Part shown: positions 28,445 through 37,672 of the stretch, in pieces
Position numbering within the stretch: the first letter of the stretch is position 1
How the letters are laid out: each line of letters starts with the position of its first letter
From: Mycobacterium sp. UM_WGJ
GTDB taxonomy: Bacteria > Actinomycetota > Actinomycetes > Mycobacteriales > Mycobacteriaceae
Assembly: GCF_000455125.1 (NCBI RefSeq)
Contig: NZ_AUWR01000011.1
Coordinates: 99,087 to 163,086 of the forward strand
Length of the DNA stretch: 64,000 nt
Direction of reading: 5' to 3'
The notes under the pieces: generated by a model
The model's database searches: none
Told to the model about the DNA's origin: nothing
What the model saw: the letters and a program-made list of their open reading frames with translations, nothing else
Program-made: the position numbers and the translations under genes

Positions 28445-29644
28445 TTGTCCGAACAAATGAGGGCGGGCGCCCACGGCGCCGGTGGGTACGCTCCGGCGCA
28501 CGGGCCGCTGAGCGGCGTGCGCGTGGTCGATCTGACGACCATGGTGATGGGCCCGTACTGCACCCAGATCATGGCCGACATGGGTGCCGACGTCATCAAG
28601 GTCGAGCCCCCGGAAGGCGACGCCACCCGCTATATCTCGGCCGGTCCCGCACCCGACATGAGCGGAGTGTTCGTCAACGTCAACCGGGGCAAGCGCAGCG
28701 TCGTACTGGATCTGCGCAGCGCGGCCGGGCAGACCGCGATCACCGCACTGATCGGCCGGGCCGACGTGTTCATTCACTCCATGCGGGCCAAGGCGATGGC
28801 CAAGCTGGGCCTGGGCTACGCCGAGGTGGCCGCGCTCAACCCGGGGATCGTCTACACCAACTGCTATGGCTACGGCCGCCGCGGCCCGGCCGCCGACCGC
28901 CCGGCCTACGACGACACCATTCAGGCCGAATGTGGACTGCCCGCGGTACAAGAACAGCTCACCGGGCGAGCCGACTACGTCGGCACCATCATGGCCGACA
29001 AGATCGCCGGACTGACCGCCCTCTACGCCACGATGATGGCGCTGTTCCACCGGGAACGGACCGGACAAGGCCAGGAAGTCGAAGTCGCCATGTTCGAGAC
29101 CATGGCCTCGTTCATGCTCGTCGAACACGCCAACGGTGCGATGTTCGACCCGCCGCTGGGTCCGGCCGTCTACCCGCGCACGGTGGCACCCAACCGGCGG
29201 CCCTATGCCACCAGCGACGGCCAGATCGCCGCGCTGATCTACAACGACAAGCACTGGAACGCCTTCATCGGTGCGGTGCAACCGCCGTGGTCCTCCGAGC
29301 AGTACGCCACGCTGGCGCAGCGGGCCCGACAGATCGACACCATCTATGGGCTGGTGGCGCAGACCATGAAAGAGCGCACCACCGCCCAATGGCTGGCGCT
29401 GTTCGAGGAACTGGAAATCCCAGCGGCCCCGCTGAACTCGCCCGGGGCACTGTTCGACGATGCGCACCTCAACGCGGTCGGTCTGTTCGAGACCGTGGAC
29501 ACCCCCAACGGCCCGGTTCGCTTCCCCGGGGTGCCCACCTGGCTGTCGCGGACCCCCGGCCGGGTCGCCGGCGCGGCCCCGGAACTCGGCGCGCACACCG
29601 CGGCGGTCTTCGCCGAACTCGGACTCGAGCAGGGCGCCTCGTGA
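28445..29644 (+). CDS. Class III (CaiB/BaiF) CoA transferase
   Basis: A 399-residue full-length family III CoA transferase: LSGVRVVDLTTMVMGPYCTQIMADMGADVIKVEPPEGD, VNRGKRSVVLDLRS, and the likely catalytic Asp in GTIMADKIAGLTALYATMMALF. The C-terminal part ends with APELGAHTAAVFAELGL. The start is TTG 28445 (after ACGGAG) or ATG 28457. It leads a six-gene chain of overlapping genes (CoA transferase, two dehydrogenase pairs and a hydratase), so it probably loads the substrate with CoA. Confidence 0.85.
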   Translation: MSEQMRAGAHGAGGYAPAHGPLSGVRVVDLTTMVMGPYCTQIMADMGADVIKVEPPEGDATRYISAGPAPDMSGVFVNVNRGKRSVVLDLRSAAGQTAITALIGRADVFIHSMRAKAMAKLGLGYAEVAALNPGIVYTNCYGYGRRGPAADRPAYDDTIQAECGLPAVQEQLTGRADYVGTIMADKIAGLTALYATMMALFHRERTGQGQEVEVAMFETMASFMLVEHANGAMFDPPLGPAVYPRTVAPNRRPYATSDGQIAALIYNDKHWNAFIGAVQPPWSSEQYATLAQRARQIDTIYGLVAQTMKERTTAQWLALFEELEIPAAPLNSPGALFDDAHLNAVGLFETVDTPNGPVRFPGVPTWLSRTPGRVAGAAPELGAHTAAVFAELGLEQGAS

Positions 29645-30810
29645 CACTCGACTTCGACATGGGGACGCGGGCCGGTGAACTACGGCTCCAGCTGCGCGAC
29701 CTGATCGGACGTGAACTGCCCGAACGCTTCCCGGGTGCGTTCACCGACGACCCCGCAGATCTTGCTGCGGCACAACGATTCTGCCGGGTGATGGCGGAGC
29801 AGGATCTGCTGTGTCTGTCCTGGCCGGAAGAATTCGGCGGGGCGGGCGCCTCGGTGTGGGAACAGACCGTGGTGCGCGAGGAGATGTGGGCGCACCATGA
29901 GCCGCGCGGTGCCCAGTACATGGGCGTGAACTGGGTCGGGCCGATCATCATGCGGCACGGCACGCCCGAGCAGCAGCGCCGCCACCTGCCGCCGATCGCG
30001 GCCGGCGAGGTGATCTGGTGCCAGGGCTTCTCCGAACCCGAAGCCGGCTCGGATTTGGCCTCGCTACGCACCCATGCTCGCCGCGACGGCGACGGCTGGC
30101 TGATCAACGGTCAGAAGATCTGGACCTCGTACGCCACCATGGCGCAGTGGTGCTTCCTGCTGGTGCGCACCACCCGGATCGGCGAAGGATCGGTCACCAA
30201 GAAGCAGCAGGGCCTGACGGTATTCCTGGTCCCGATGGACAACCCCGCCATCACCGTACGGGCGCTGGGCACCATGATGGGTCCGCACCATCTCAACGAA
30301 GTGTTCTTCGACGACCTGCGCGTCACCGATGCCGACGTACTCGGTGAACTCGACGCGGGATGGTCGATCGTGGCCGACGTGATGGCCTTCGAGCGCGTCG
30401 GAATCGCCCGCTACGCGCGCTGCGAACGGCTGCTCGCCGCGGCGCCGCATGTCCTCGGGCCGCGATGGGACGCCCTGCCCGGCGAGCTGATCGCGCGGTG
30501 GGTGCGCATGCTCACGCACTGCCGGCGGGCCCGGCTGATGGCCTACCGGGTGGTATCGCTGCAGGCCAGCGGCCGCATAGCGCCCGGTGACGCGGCCGCC
30601 TACCGGATCGCGGTCACCCGGCTGGACCAGGAAAGCGCCGAGGTGCTGATGGAGATCGCCGCCGAGGCTCCCGACAGCCCGCCGGCACAGTGGTACCGCC
30701 AAGAGGTCGAAGACCACTGGCGCTACTCGCAGGCGGCCACCGTGTCCTCGGGCAGCATCGAGATGCAGCGCATCCTGCTGTCCCGCGCGTTGCTTGCGGC
30801 GGGGCGATGA
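29641..30810 (+). CDS. Acyl-CoA dehydrogenase, alpha-type of a heteromeric pair
   Basis: A 389-residue acyl-CoA dehydrogenase: WPEEFGGAGASVWEQTVVREEM, CQGFSEPEAGSDLASLRTHARRDGDGWLINGQKIWTSYA and a C-terminus with SQAATVSSGSIEMQRILLSRALL. It lacks the RxQFG segment that binds FAD across the dimer; the next gene has it. This division of residues matches alpha2beta2 heterotetramers known from mycobacterial sterol catabolism. GTG at 29641 overlaps the stop of the CoA transferase; a longer frame back to 28930 is inside that gene and rejected. Confidence 0.85.
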   Translation: MTLDFDMGTRAGELRLQLRDLIGRELPERFPGAFTDDPADLAAAQRFCRVMAEQDLLCLSWPEEFGGAGASVWEQTVVREEMWAHHEPRGAQYMGVNWVGPIIMRHGTPEQQRRHLPPIAAGEVIWCQGFSEPEAGSDLASLRTHARRDGDGWLINGQKIWTSYATMAQWCFLLVRTTRIGEGSVTKKQQGLTVFLVPMDNPAITVRALGTMMGPHHLNEVFFDDLRVTDADVLGELDAGWSIVADVMAFERVGIARYARCERLLAAAPHVLGPRWDALPGELIARWVRMLTHCRRARLMAYRVVSLQASGRIAPGDAAAYRIAVTRLDQESAEVLMEIAAEAPDSPPAQWYRQEVEDHWRYSQAATVSSGSIEMQRILLSRALLAAGR

Positions 30811-31724
30811 ATCTCGAACTCGGCTCGGACGCACAGGAATTCGGCCAGGCGGCACGCCGGGCCTTCGAAGCGGCAGGCGGCGACGACCTGGTGCTGCGCG
30901 CTGACGCCGACCCCGCCTTGCGCGAGCAACTGGTCGCGCCGATCCTGCGCGGGCTGGGCGCCTACGAGCTCAAGCCCCGCGACGACGCCGACGAACTCGA
31001 AGCCGCCGCCGCGCTGTGCCGGGCCGCCGGGTACTGGGCGCTGCCATACCCGGTGGCCGAATGCCTTTCCGCGCCCGCCGATCTCGACGTCGACGGGCTG
31101 ATCGTGGTCGCCGAGCATGCCCCCGCCGGCGGGGTGGCCGGACTGTCGAAGCGCTGGGCCACGGTCACGCTGGCCGGCCTGCGCAGCACCGTGGTGGGGC
31201 AGTCGGAGGCCCGCCCGGCCCTGGTGGCCGAACTGGTCCTGGCCGAGGTCGACACCCTCGGTGCGGCCGACCTCGCCCTAGCGCTGGCACTGCCCTGCTG
31301 GACGCTGTTGGGAATGCTGGACCGGGCAATGGATCTGACGATCGCCCACGTGCGGCTGCGTGAACAGTTCGGCCAGGCGCTGTCGACGTTTCAGGGCGTG
31401 CAGTTTCAGCTCACCGATGCCGAGGTGGAGCGCGCCGGGCTGGACATGCTGGCCAAATACGCGCTGTGGAGCATTGCGACCGGGCGTCCCGAAGCCACCG
31501 ACGACGCGCTGGCGCTGCGATCGGCGGCGCTGGAAGCCGCCGAAGTGGTGTTCCGCGTCTGCCACCAACTGCACGGCGCCGTCGGGTTCTGCGACGAGAC
31601 CGCACTGTCGTGGCTGTCGCGCTACAGCCAGCCACTGCGCCGCCTGCCGTGGGGGCTGTCAGCCACCCGCGACCTGCTGGCCCGCCGCGCTCAACAGACC
31701 GGACTGACGGGACTCTACGCGTGA
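30807..31724 (+). CDS. Acyl-CoA dehydrogenase, beta-type of a heteromeric pair
   Basis: A 305-residue short acyl-CoA dehydrogenase. Its N-terminal half is reduced, but the C-terminal helical domain keeps RLREQFGQALSTFQGVQFQLTDAEVER and QLHGAVGFCDETALSWLSRY. The REQFG segment supplies the FAD contact missing in the preceding subunit. The ATG at 30807 overlaps that gene's stop (ATGA). Expected to form a heterotetramer with it and desaturate a bulky or ring-bearing acyl-CoA. Confidence 0.8.
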   Translation: MNLELGSDAQEFGQAARRAFEAAGGDDLVLRADADPALREQLVAPILRGLGAYELKPRDDADELEAAAALCRAAGYWALPYPVAECLSAPADLDVDGLIVVAEHAPAGGVAGLSKRWATVTLAGLRSTVVGQSEARPALVAELVLAEVDTLGAADLALALALPCWTLLGMLDRAMDLTIAHVRLREQFGQALSTFQGVQFQLTDAEVERAGLDMLAKYALWSIATGRPEATDDALALRSAALEAAEVVFRVCHQLHGAVGFCDETALSWLSRYSQPLRRLPWGLSATRDLLARRAQQTGLTGLYA

Positions 31725-32503
31725 AATACGACCTGCCTGAAGAGATCACAGTGACCGGCGACGGACCGGTCCGCAACGTCACGATCAACCGGCCCGACGA
31801 GCTGAACAGCATCAACGCCAACCTGCACTGGGGCCTGGCCAACGTATGGCGTCAACTGGCCGCCGACAAGGCGGTCCGGGTCGTGGTGCTGACCGGCGCC
31901 GGGCGGGCGTTCTCCGCCGGCGGCGATCTCAACTGGATCACCACCTTCCTCGACGACGAAACCGCCCGCGACGAGAGCATCCGCGAAGGGGCGCAGATCG
32001 TCGAAGAGATGCTGCGGTTCCCGCTGCCGATCATCGCGGCCGTCAACGGCCCCGCCGTTGGACTGGGCTGCAGCGTGGCGGTGCTCTGCGACATCGTGTT
32101 GATCTCGCAGAAGGCCTATCTCGCTGATCCGCACGTGGCGGTCGGGTTGGTCGCCGGTGACGGGGGAGCCGCCCTGTGGCCGCTGATCACCCCGATCCTG
32201 CGATCCCGCGAGTACCTCTACACCGGCGACCGCATCGACGCCGCCACCGCCGTCGAGCTCGGACTGGCCAGCCGCACCGTGGCACCCGAAGAGCTGCTGC
32301 CGCAAGCACATCAGCTGGCCGACCGCCTGGCGGCCCAACCTCCTGAGGCGCTGCAGGGCACCAAGCGAGTGGTCAACATGTATCTGTCGCAGGTGCTGGC
32401 CGGGCCGCTGCAGGCCGGGTTCGCCGCCGAGGTCGCGACCATGAAGTCCGAGGAACACCGGCAGCGCTTGCTCGCCTTCGCAGAGCGGGCGAACCGGCGA
32501 TGA
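31721..32503 (+). CDS. Enoyl-CoA hydratase/isomerase family protein
   Basis: A 260-residue crotonase-fold protein with VTINRPDELNSINANLHWGL, the oxyanion loops FSAGGDLNWITTF and VNGPAVGLGCSVAVLCDIVLIS, and YLYTGDRIDAATAVELGLASRTV. The region expected to hold the second catalytic Glu reads HVAVGLVAGDGGAALWPLI, with Asp at that place, as in several isomerase or hydrolase branches. GTG overlaps the previous stop (GTGA). It lies between the two dehydrogenase pairs and should act on their products. Confidence 0.85.
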   Translation: MKYDLPEEITVTGDGPVRNVTINRPDELNSINANLHWGLANVWRQLAADKAVRVVVLTGAGRAFSAGGDLNWITTFLDDETARDESIREGAQIVEEMLRFPLPIIAAVNGPAVGLGCSVAVLCDIVLISQKAYLADPHVAVGLVAGDGGAALWPLITPILRSREYLYTGDRIDAATAVELGLASRTVAPEELLPQAHQLADRLAAQPPEALQGTKRVVNMYLSQVLAGPLQAGFAAEVATMKSEEHRQRLLAFAERANRR

Positions 32504-33672
32504 CAGCACCGCAGGAAACCGCCGATTTCCGCGCGCACGTTCGCCAGTGGTGCCGCGACAACATTCCCGCGGACTGGCGCCAAGCCCAGACCGGGGTGAG
32601 CGAACAGGAGTTCGTCGACTTCCAGCGCAGCTGGTTCGCCACCCTGCACAGCGCCGGGTTCGCGGTCCCGCACTGGCCCCGCGAGTGGGGCGGTGGCATG
32701 TCGGTGGCCGAGCAGGCCGTGCTGTATCAGGAACTCGCCGCCCACGACGCGCCCCGGCTGGTGCTGGCCTTCGTCGGCATCCACCACGCGGCCGCCACCC
32801 TGCTGGCCGCCGGAACACCGGAGCAGCGCAGCCGGCATCTGCCGGCGATCCTCGACGGCGAGATCTGGGTGCAGGGCTTCTCCGAACCGGGGGCCGGCTC
32901 GGATCTGGCATCGCTGCGTACCACCGCGCGCCGGGTGGGCGAGGGCTATGTGGTGAATGGCCAGAAGCTGTGGGCCAGCGGCGCCAGCCACGCCCAGTGG
33001 TGTCTACTGCTGGCCCGTACCGACCCGCACGCCCCCAAACGCAAAGGCATCTCGTATTTCCTGCTGGACATGGCGACCCCCGGCGTGCAGGTGCGGCCGA
33101 TCCGCAACGCCGTCGGTGACCAGCATTTCTGCGAGATCTTCCTCGACGACGTGGTCATTCCGGCGGCCAACCTGATCGGGGCGGAGAACGCCGGCTGGCA
33201 GGTGGCGCAGGCGACCCTGGGCGCCGAGCGCGGCATGACCATGCTCGAGCTCGCCGAGCGACTGGGCTGCGCGGGATTTCGGTGGCTGGTGCAAGCCGCC
33301 CCCGCCGATGACCCGGTGGTGGCCGACCGGCTGGCGCAGCTGGAGACCGAGATCACCGGACTGCGCGGTATGTGCCGCCAACTGGTGCACGACGTCGAAG
33401 CCGGCACCGCCGGGCCGGCCGATGCCTCGATCGTGAAGCTGTTCTACAGCGAGGTGCTGCAGCGGCTCACCGATTTCGGCGCCGAGATCGGTGGGCTGCA
33501 AGCCCACACCGTGCTGGACAAGCCGCTGTCCAGCGGATGGGAATCGGGAACGTGGGTGCTGGACTTCATCGGCTCCTGGGAGTGGACCATTCCCGGCGGC
33601 TCCAGCGAGATCCAGCGCACCATCATCGGCGAACGAGGTCTCGGCCTGCCCAGAGAGCCGAGCATGCCGTGA
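32500..33672 (+). CDS. Acyl-CoA dehydrogenase, alpha-type of a second heteromeric pair
   Basis: A 390-residue acyl-CoA dehydrogenase: PHWPREWGGGMSVAEQAVLYQEL, VQGFSEPGAGSDLASLRTTARRVGEGYVVNGQKLWASGASHAQWCLLLART, FCEIFLDDVVIPAANLIG and C-terminal GGSSEIQRTIIGERGLGLPRE. Like 29641 it lacks an RxQFG motif, which the following gene carries. ATG overlaps the hydratase stop (ATGA). Confidence 0.85.
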   Translation: MTAPQETADFRAHVRQWCRDNIPADWRQAQTGVSEQEFVDFQRSWFATLHSAGFAVPHWPREWGGGMSVAEQAVLYQELAAHDAPRLVLAFVGIHHAAATLLAAGTPEQRSRHLPAILDGEIWVQGFSEPGAGSDLASLRTTARRVGEGYVVNGQKLWASGASHAQWCLLLARTDPHAPKRKGISYFLLDMATPGVQVRPIRNAVGDQHFCEIFLDDVVIPAANLIGAENAGWQVAQATLGAERGMTMLELAERLGCAGFRWLVQAAPADDPVVADRLAQLETEITGLRGMCRQLVHDVEAGTAGPADASIVKLFYSEVLQRLTDFGAEIGGLQAHTVLDKPLSSGWESGTWVLDFIGSWEWTIPGGSSEIQRTIIGERGLGLPREPSMP

Positions 33673-34688
33673 CCACAACCGATTTCGCCGAACTGCACCA
33701 CGAGCTGCGTGCGGTCGCCGCCGACCTGCTGGGCCGTGACCGCGTGGTCGGCTGGTCCACCGTCGTCGACGCCGGCTGGGTGGGTTTGGAGGTTCCCGAA
33801 GCCCTCGGCGGTGCGGGGGCGAGCTTCGCCGAAGCCGCGGTGATCTGCCAGGAATTGGGCCGCGCTGCTGCGGCATCGCACTATCTGGGTTCTGCGGTGC
33901 TGTCGGTGGGCATGCTGAACAGCCTGCAGGGCAGCGAGGTCCGTGATGCCCTGCTGGCCGACGTCGCCGCCGGACGGACCCGGCTTGCCGCGGTGATCGG
34001 GGGATCGTTCACCCTCGACGCCGACCGGCGGTTGACCGGCCGTGCCGACTTCGTGCCGGACGCCGACGGCGCCGACCGACTGCTGGTAGCGGCCTGCGAT
34101 GCGTCCGGGGCTGATGTCGTGGTCGCCGTGGAAGGGCTGAGCGTCACCGAACAACCGGTGCTCGACGAAACCCGCCGCGTCGGAACCGTCGCCGCCGACG
34201 GAATCGAAGTGGCCGACGCGGCGGTGCTGCGGTTCGCCGGCAACCCGGCGGCCCTCGCGCAACGGGCGGCGGTCGCGGTGGCATGCGACAGCCTCGGTCT
34301 GGCCGAGGCCATGCTCGCCGCAACGGTGTCGTATGCGCAGACCCGGGAACAGTTCGGCCGGCCCATCGGCTCCTTCCAGGCGGTCAAACACGCCTGCGCA
34401 GACATGCTGGTGAAAGTCACGGTGGCCCGCAACCTGGTGCGCGACGCGGTTCACGCCGTGGCGACGGGCGGGTCCGACGGCGCAGACGTGGATGCCGCTG
34501 CCGCCATGGCGAAGTCCTACACCTGCGCGGCCGCCGTCGACGTGGTCGGCAAAGCACTGCAATTGCACGGCGGCATCGGCTACACGTGGGAGAGCGGCAT
34601 CCACGTCTATCTCAAGCGCGCCACGTTCAACCGGTCGCTGTTCGGATCCCCGGCAGCGCACCGTCGTCATCTCGCTCAACGGTATTAA
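33669..34688 (+). CDS. Acyl-CoA dehydrogenase, beta-type of a second heteromeric pair
   Basis: A 339-residue acyl-CoA dehydrogenase: GLEVPEALGGAGASFAEAAVICQELGR, then a weak middle domain, then YAQTREQFGRPIGSFQAVKHACADMLVK with the FAD-contact Arg and Gln, and LQLHGGIGYTWESGIHVYLKRA. GTG at 33669 overlaps the previous stop (GTGA). It should pair with the 32500 product as an alpha2beta2 enzyme. It ends 24 bases before the TPP enzyme gene. Confidence 0.85.
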   Translation: MTTTDFAELHHELRAVAADLLGRDRVVGWSTVVDAGWVGLEVPEALGGAGASFAEAAVICQELGRAAAASHYLGSAVLSVGMLNSLQGSEVRDALLADVAAGRTRLAAVIGGSFTLDADRRLTGRADFVPDADGADRLLVAACDASGADVVVAVEGLSVTEQPVLDETRRVGTVAADGIEVADAAVLRFAGNPAALAQRAAVAVACDSLGLAEAMLAATVSYAQTREQFGRPIGSFQAVKHACADMLVKVTVARNLVRDAVHAVATGGSDGADVDAAAAMAKSYTCAAAVDVVGKALQLHGGIGYTWESGIHVYLKRATFNRSLFGSPAAHRRHLAQRY

Positions 34689-34712
34689 CAAGTCAAGCAA
34701 GGAGTTTCGACT

Positions 34713-36419
34713 GTGGGTGTGCCCGTCTATCGCCGGATCCTGGAACTGTTCGAGGCCGAAGGCGTCAACACGCTGTTCGGCATCCCCGACCCCAACTTCG
34801 TGCACATGTTCGTCGAGGCCGAAAAGCGCGGTTGGTCGGTGGTGGCGCCGCACCACGAGGAGAGCGCCGGATTCATGGCCGAGGCCGCCTCGCGGATGAC
34901 CGGCCGGCCGGGCCTGTGCATCGGCACCCTGGGGCCCGGGGTGGCCAACATCGCCGGCGCCATGATGTGTGCGCGAGTGGAGAACTCCCCGGTGGTGTTC
35001 CTCGGCGGCCAGCGTGCCCGCATCACCGAGCGCCGGGTGCGGCGCGGGCGGATCCAATTCGTGCGCCAGGAAGAACTTTTCACGCCGTCAGTGAAGTACA
35101 GCGCGTCGATCGAATACGCCGACCAGACCGACGAGATCGTGCACGAGGCGATCCGCCGCGCCATGTCGGGCACTCCCGGTCCGGCCTACATCGAATACCC
35201 GTCGCACGTCATCCTCGAAGAGCTCGACGTCGCCGACCCGCCCGAGCCGCACCGCTACCGGCTGGTGAATCAGCGGGCCGGCGCACCCGAGGTGGCGCAG
35301 GCCGCCGAGATCATCCGCAAGGCGTCCAGCCCCATCCTGCTGGTGGGCCACGGGGTATACACCTCGCGCAGTGCGGCCGCGGTCGCCGAGCTGGCCGAGC
35401 TGATGGCCTGCCCGGTGATCCAGACCTCCGGTGGTACCGCGTTCATCCCGGGCCTGGAGGACCGCACCTTCCCCTACGGCTTCTCCACGGCGGCCGTTGA
35501 GGCCGTCGCCGGCTCGGACGTCTGCGTGGCGCTGGGCACCGAGCTGGGCGAGCCGGTGCACTACGGCACCACCCGGCACTGGGCCGGCAAGAACGGCGAG
35601 CGCAAGTGGATCTACGTCGAACAGGACCCGCTGGCGATCGGGGTGAACCGGCCGGTGGACGTAGCCCTGGTGGGTGATCTGCGGGGCATCGTTCCGCAGT
35701 TGGTCGAGGAACTCAAAGGCAATCCCCGCGTTCCTTCCGCGGACCTGGACCGCTGGATCAAGCAGGACGCCGACCAGCTCGCCGAACTGGCCGAAACCGC
35801 ACCGGCTGGTCGTTCCCCGGTACATCCGGCGCGCTTCGTGGTCGAGGCCACGCGGGCATTCCCGGCCGACGGCATCATGGTGCGCGACGGCGGCGCCACG
35901 GTGATCTTCCAATGGACCTATTCGCAGGCCAAACCGCATGACGTGATGTGGAACCAGAACTTCGGGCACCTGGGCACCGGGCTGCCCTATGCCGTGGGCG
36001 CCTCGGTCGCTGAGGGCGGTAAGCGGCCGGTGATGCTGCTGACCAGCGACTCGGCGTTCCTGTTCCATATCGCCGAGCTGGAGACCGCGGCCCGGCTGGG
36101 CCTGCCGCTGGTCTGCGTCGTGGGCGTGGACCACCAATGGGGCCTGGAAGTCGGCGTCTACAAGCGGACCTTCGAGCAACCCTCGCCGCAGCCCGGCGTG
36201 CACTGGGGCAAGGACGTCCGGTTCGACAAGATCGCCGAGGGCATGGGTGCGCGCGGGGAGTTCGTCGACGACGAAGCGCAGATCGGCCCGGCCATCGAGC
36301 GGGCCTTCGCCGCCGGCGGAACCGCGGTGATCCACGTCTGCATCGACCCCAAAGCCAACTCCGAGGAGATGCCGAACTATGCCGAGTTCCGCACCTGGTA
36401 CGCCGAAGGAACCCAGTAA
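34713..36419 (+). CDS. TPP-dependent enzyme, 2-hydroxyacyl-CoA lyase / oxalyl-CoA decarboxylase-like
   Basis: A 568-residue three-domain thiamine-pyrophosphate enzyme of the acetolactate synthase superfamily. The activating Glu lies in APHHEESAGFMAEAASRMTG (residues 46-65), the middle domain in SSPILLVGHGVYTS, and the TPP/Mg loop in LTSDSAFLFHIAELETAARLGLPL...VDHQWG. The loop reads SDS...D where most members have GDG...N; SDSAF recalls the GDSAF of 2-hydroxyacyl-CoA lyases. AGGAG just before the GTG start. It follows the dehydrogenase operon and could shorten a 2-hydroxyacyl-CoA by one carbon. That role is inferred from class and context. Confidence 0.75.
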   Translation: MGVPVYRRILELFEAEGVNTLFGIPDPNFVHMFVEAEKRGWSVVAPHHEESAGFMAEAASRMTGRPGLCIGTLGPGVANIAGAMMCARVENSPVVFLGGQRARITERRVRRGRIQFVRQEELFTPSVKYSASIEYADQTDEIVHEAIRRAMSGTPGPAYIEYPSHVILEELDVADPPEPHRYRLVNQRAGAPEVAQAAEIIRKASSPILLVGHGVYTSRSAAAVAELAELMACPVIQTSGGTAFIPGLEDRTFPYGFSTAAVEAVAGSDVCVALGTELGEPVHYGTTRHWAGKNGERKWIYVEQDPLAIGVNRPVDVALVGDLRGIVPQLVEELKGNPRVPSADLDRWIKQDADQLAELAETAPAGRSPVHPARFVVEATRAFPADGIMVRDGGATVIFQWTYSQAKPHDVMWNQNFGHLGTGLPYAVGASVAEGGKRPVMLLTSDSAFLFHIAELETAARLGLPLVCVVGVDHQWGLEVGVYKRTFEQPSPQPGVHWGKDVRFDKIAEGMGARGEFVDDEAQIGPAIERAFAAGGTAVIHVCIDPKANSEEMPNYAEFRTWYAEGTQ

Positions 36420-36421
36420 GC

Positions 36422-36436
36422 GAGAATGTTATTCTC
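36422..36436. promoter_or_regulatory. Palindromic operator GAGAA-N5-TTCTC, copy 3
   Basis: GAGAATGTTATTCTC, extended to CGAGAAT-GTT-ATTCTCG (36421-36437), is the most symmetrical copy. It lies 46-60 bases before the ATG of the dehydrogenase at 36482, directly after the stop of the TPP enzyme gene, so it marks a separate promoter for the 36482-41977 operon. Confidence 0.65.
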
Positions 36437-36481
36437 GTTTTTGGCTAACAACGTGCACGTGCTGATGGGCTGGAGGAAACC

Positions 36482-37672
36482 ATGTCCGGCGGAATGAGCT
36501 TCGAACTGACCGAGGACCAGCAGCTGATCCGGCAGTCGGTCGCCGAACTCGCGGCGAAGTTCGACGACCAGTACTGGATGACCAAAGACCAGGCGCATGA
36601 GTTCCCGCAGGAGTTCTACGACGCCATCGCCGGCGGCGGCTGGCTGGGCATGACCATCCCCGAGGAATACGGCGGGCACGGCCTGGGCATCACCGAGGCC
36701 ACCATTTTGGCCGAGGAAGTGGCGCGTTCCGGCGGTGGCATGAACGCCGCCAGCTCGATCCACATGTCGATCTTCGGCATGCAGCCGGTCGTGGTCTTCG
36801 GCTCGGACGAGATGAAAGCCGAAACGCTGCCCCGCATCGTCCATGGCGATCTGCACGTGTGCTTCGGGGTCACCGAACCCACCGCGGGCCTCGACACCTC
36901 CCGTATCACCACCTTCGCCAAGCGCGACGGCAGCGATTACGTGGTCAACGGGCGTAAGGTCTGGATCTCCAAAGCCCTGGAGTCCGAAAAGATCCTGCTG
37001 CTGACCCGCACCGAGTCCCGCGAGGACGTGGAAAAGCGCGGCGCCAAACCCACCGACGGTCTCACCCTGTTCCTCACCGACATCGACCGCGACCATGTCG
37101 ACATCCGGCCGATCACCAAGATGGGCCGCAACGCGGTGTCGTCCAACGAGGTGTTCATCGACGACCTGCGCATCCCGGCGGAACACCGGATCGGTGAAGA
37201 GGGCAAGGGCTTTTCCTACATCCTGCACGGGCTCAACCCGGAGCGGATGTTGATCGCCGCCGAGGCGCTGGGCATCGGCCGGGTCGCGCTGGACCGTGCG
37301 GTCCGCTACGCCAATGAGCGGGTGGTGTTCGACCGGCCGATCGGGATGAATCAGGGCATCCAGTTCCCGCTCGCCGACTCGCTGGCCCGCCTGGACGCCG
37401 CCGAGCTGATCCTGCGCAAGGCCACCTGGCTCTACGACAACGGCAAGTCCTGCGGCCGTGAGGCCAATATGGCCAAATACCTCTGTGCCGATGCCGGTTT
37501 CGCGGCCGCCGACCGGGCGCTGCAGACCCACGGCGGGATGGGTTACTCGGAGGAATACAACATCTCCCGGTTCTTCCGGGAGTCCCGCCTGATGAAGATC
37601 GCCCCGGTCAGCCAGGAGATGATCCTGAACTTCCTCGGCTCTCATGTGCTCGGCCTGCCGAGGAGCTACTGA
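36482..37672 (+). CDS. Acyl-CoA dehydrogenase
   Basis: A 396-residue full acyl-CoA dehydrogenase: IPEEYGGHGLGITEATILAEEVARS, CFGVTEPTAGLDTSRITTFAKRDGSDYVVNGRKVWISKA, NPERMLIAAEALGIGRVALDRAVRYANERVVFDRPIGMNQGIQF and THGGMGYSEEYNISRFFRESR. It carries its own FAD-contact Arg and so should be homotetrameric. GGAGGAAACC precedes the ATG. It leads a five-gene operon (dehydrogenase, CoA transferase, hydratase, thiolase, dehydrogenase), enough for a complete beta-oxidation round. Confidence 0.9.
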   Translation: MSGGMSFELTEDQQLIRQSVAELAAKFDDQYWMTKDQAHEFPQEFYDAIAGGGWLGMTIPEEYGGHGLGITEATILAEEVARSGGGMNAASSIHMSIFGMQPVVVFGSDEMKAETLPRIVHGDLHVCFGVTEPTAGLDTSRITTFAKRDGSDYVVNGRKVWISKALESEKILLLTRTESREDVEKRGAKPTDGLTLFLTDIDRDHVDIRPITKMGRNAVSSNEVFIDDLRIPAEHRIGEEGKGFSYILHGLNPERMLIAAEALGIGRVALDRAVRYANERVVFDRPIGMNQGIQFPLADSLARLDAAELILRKATWLYDNGKSCGREANMAKYLCADAGFAAADRALQTHGGMGYSEEYNISRFFRESRLMKIAPVSQEMILNFLGSHVLGLPRSY

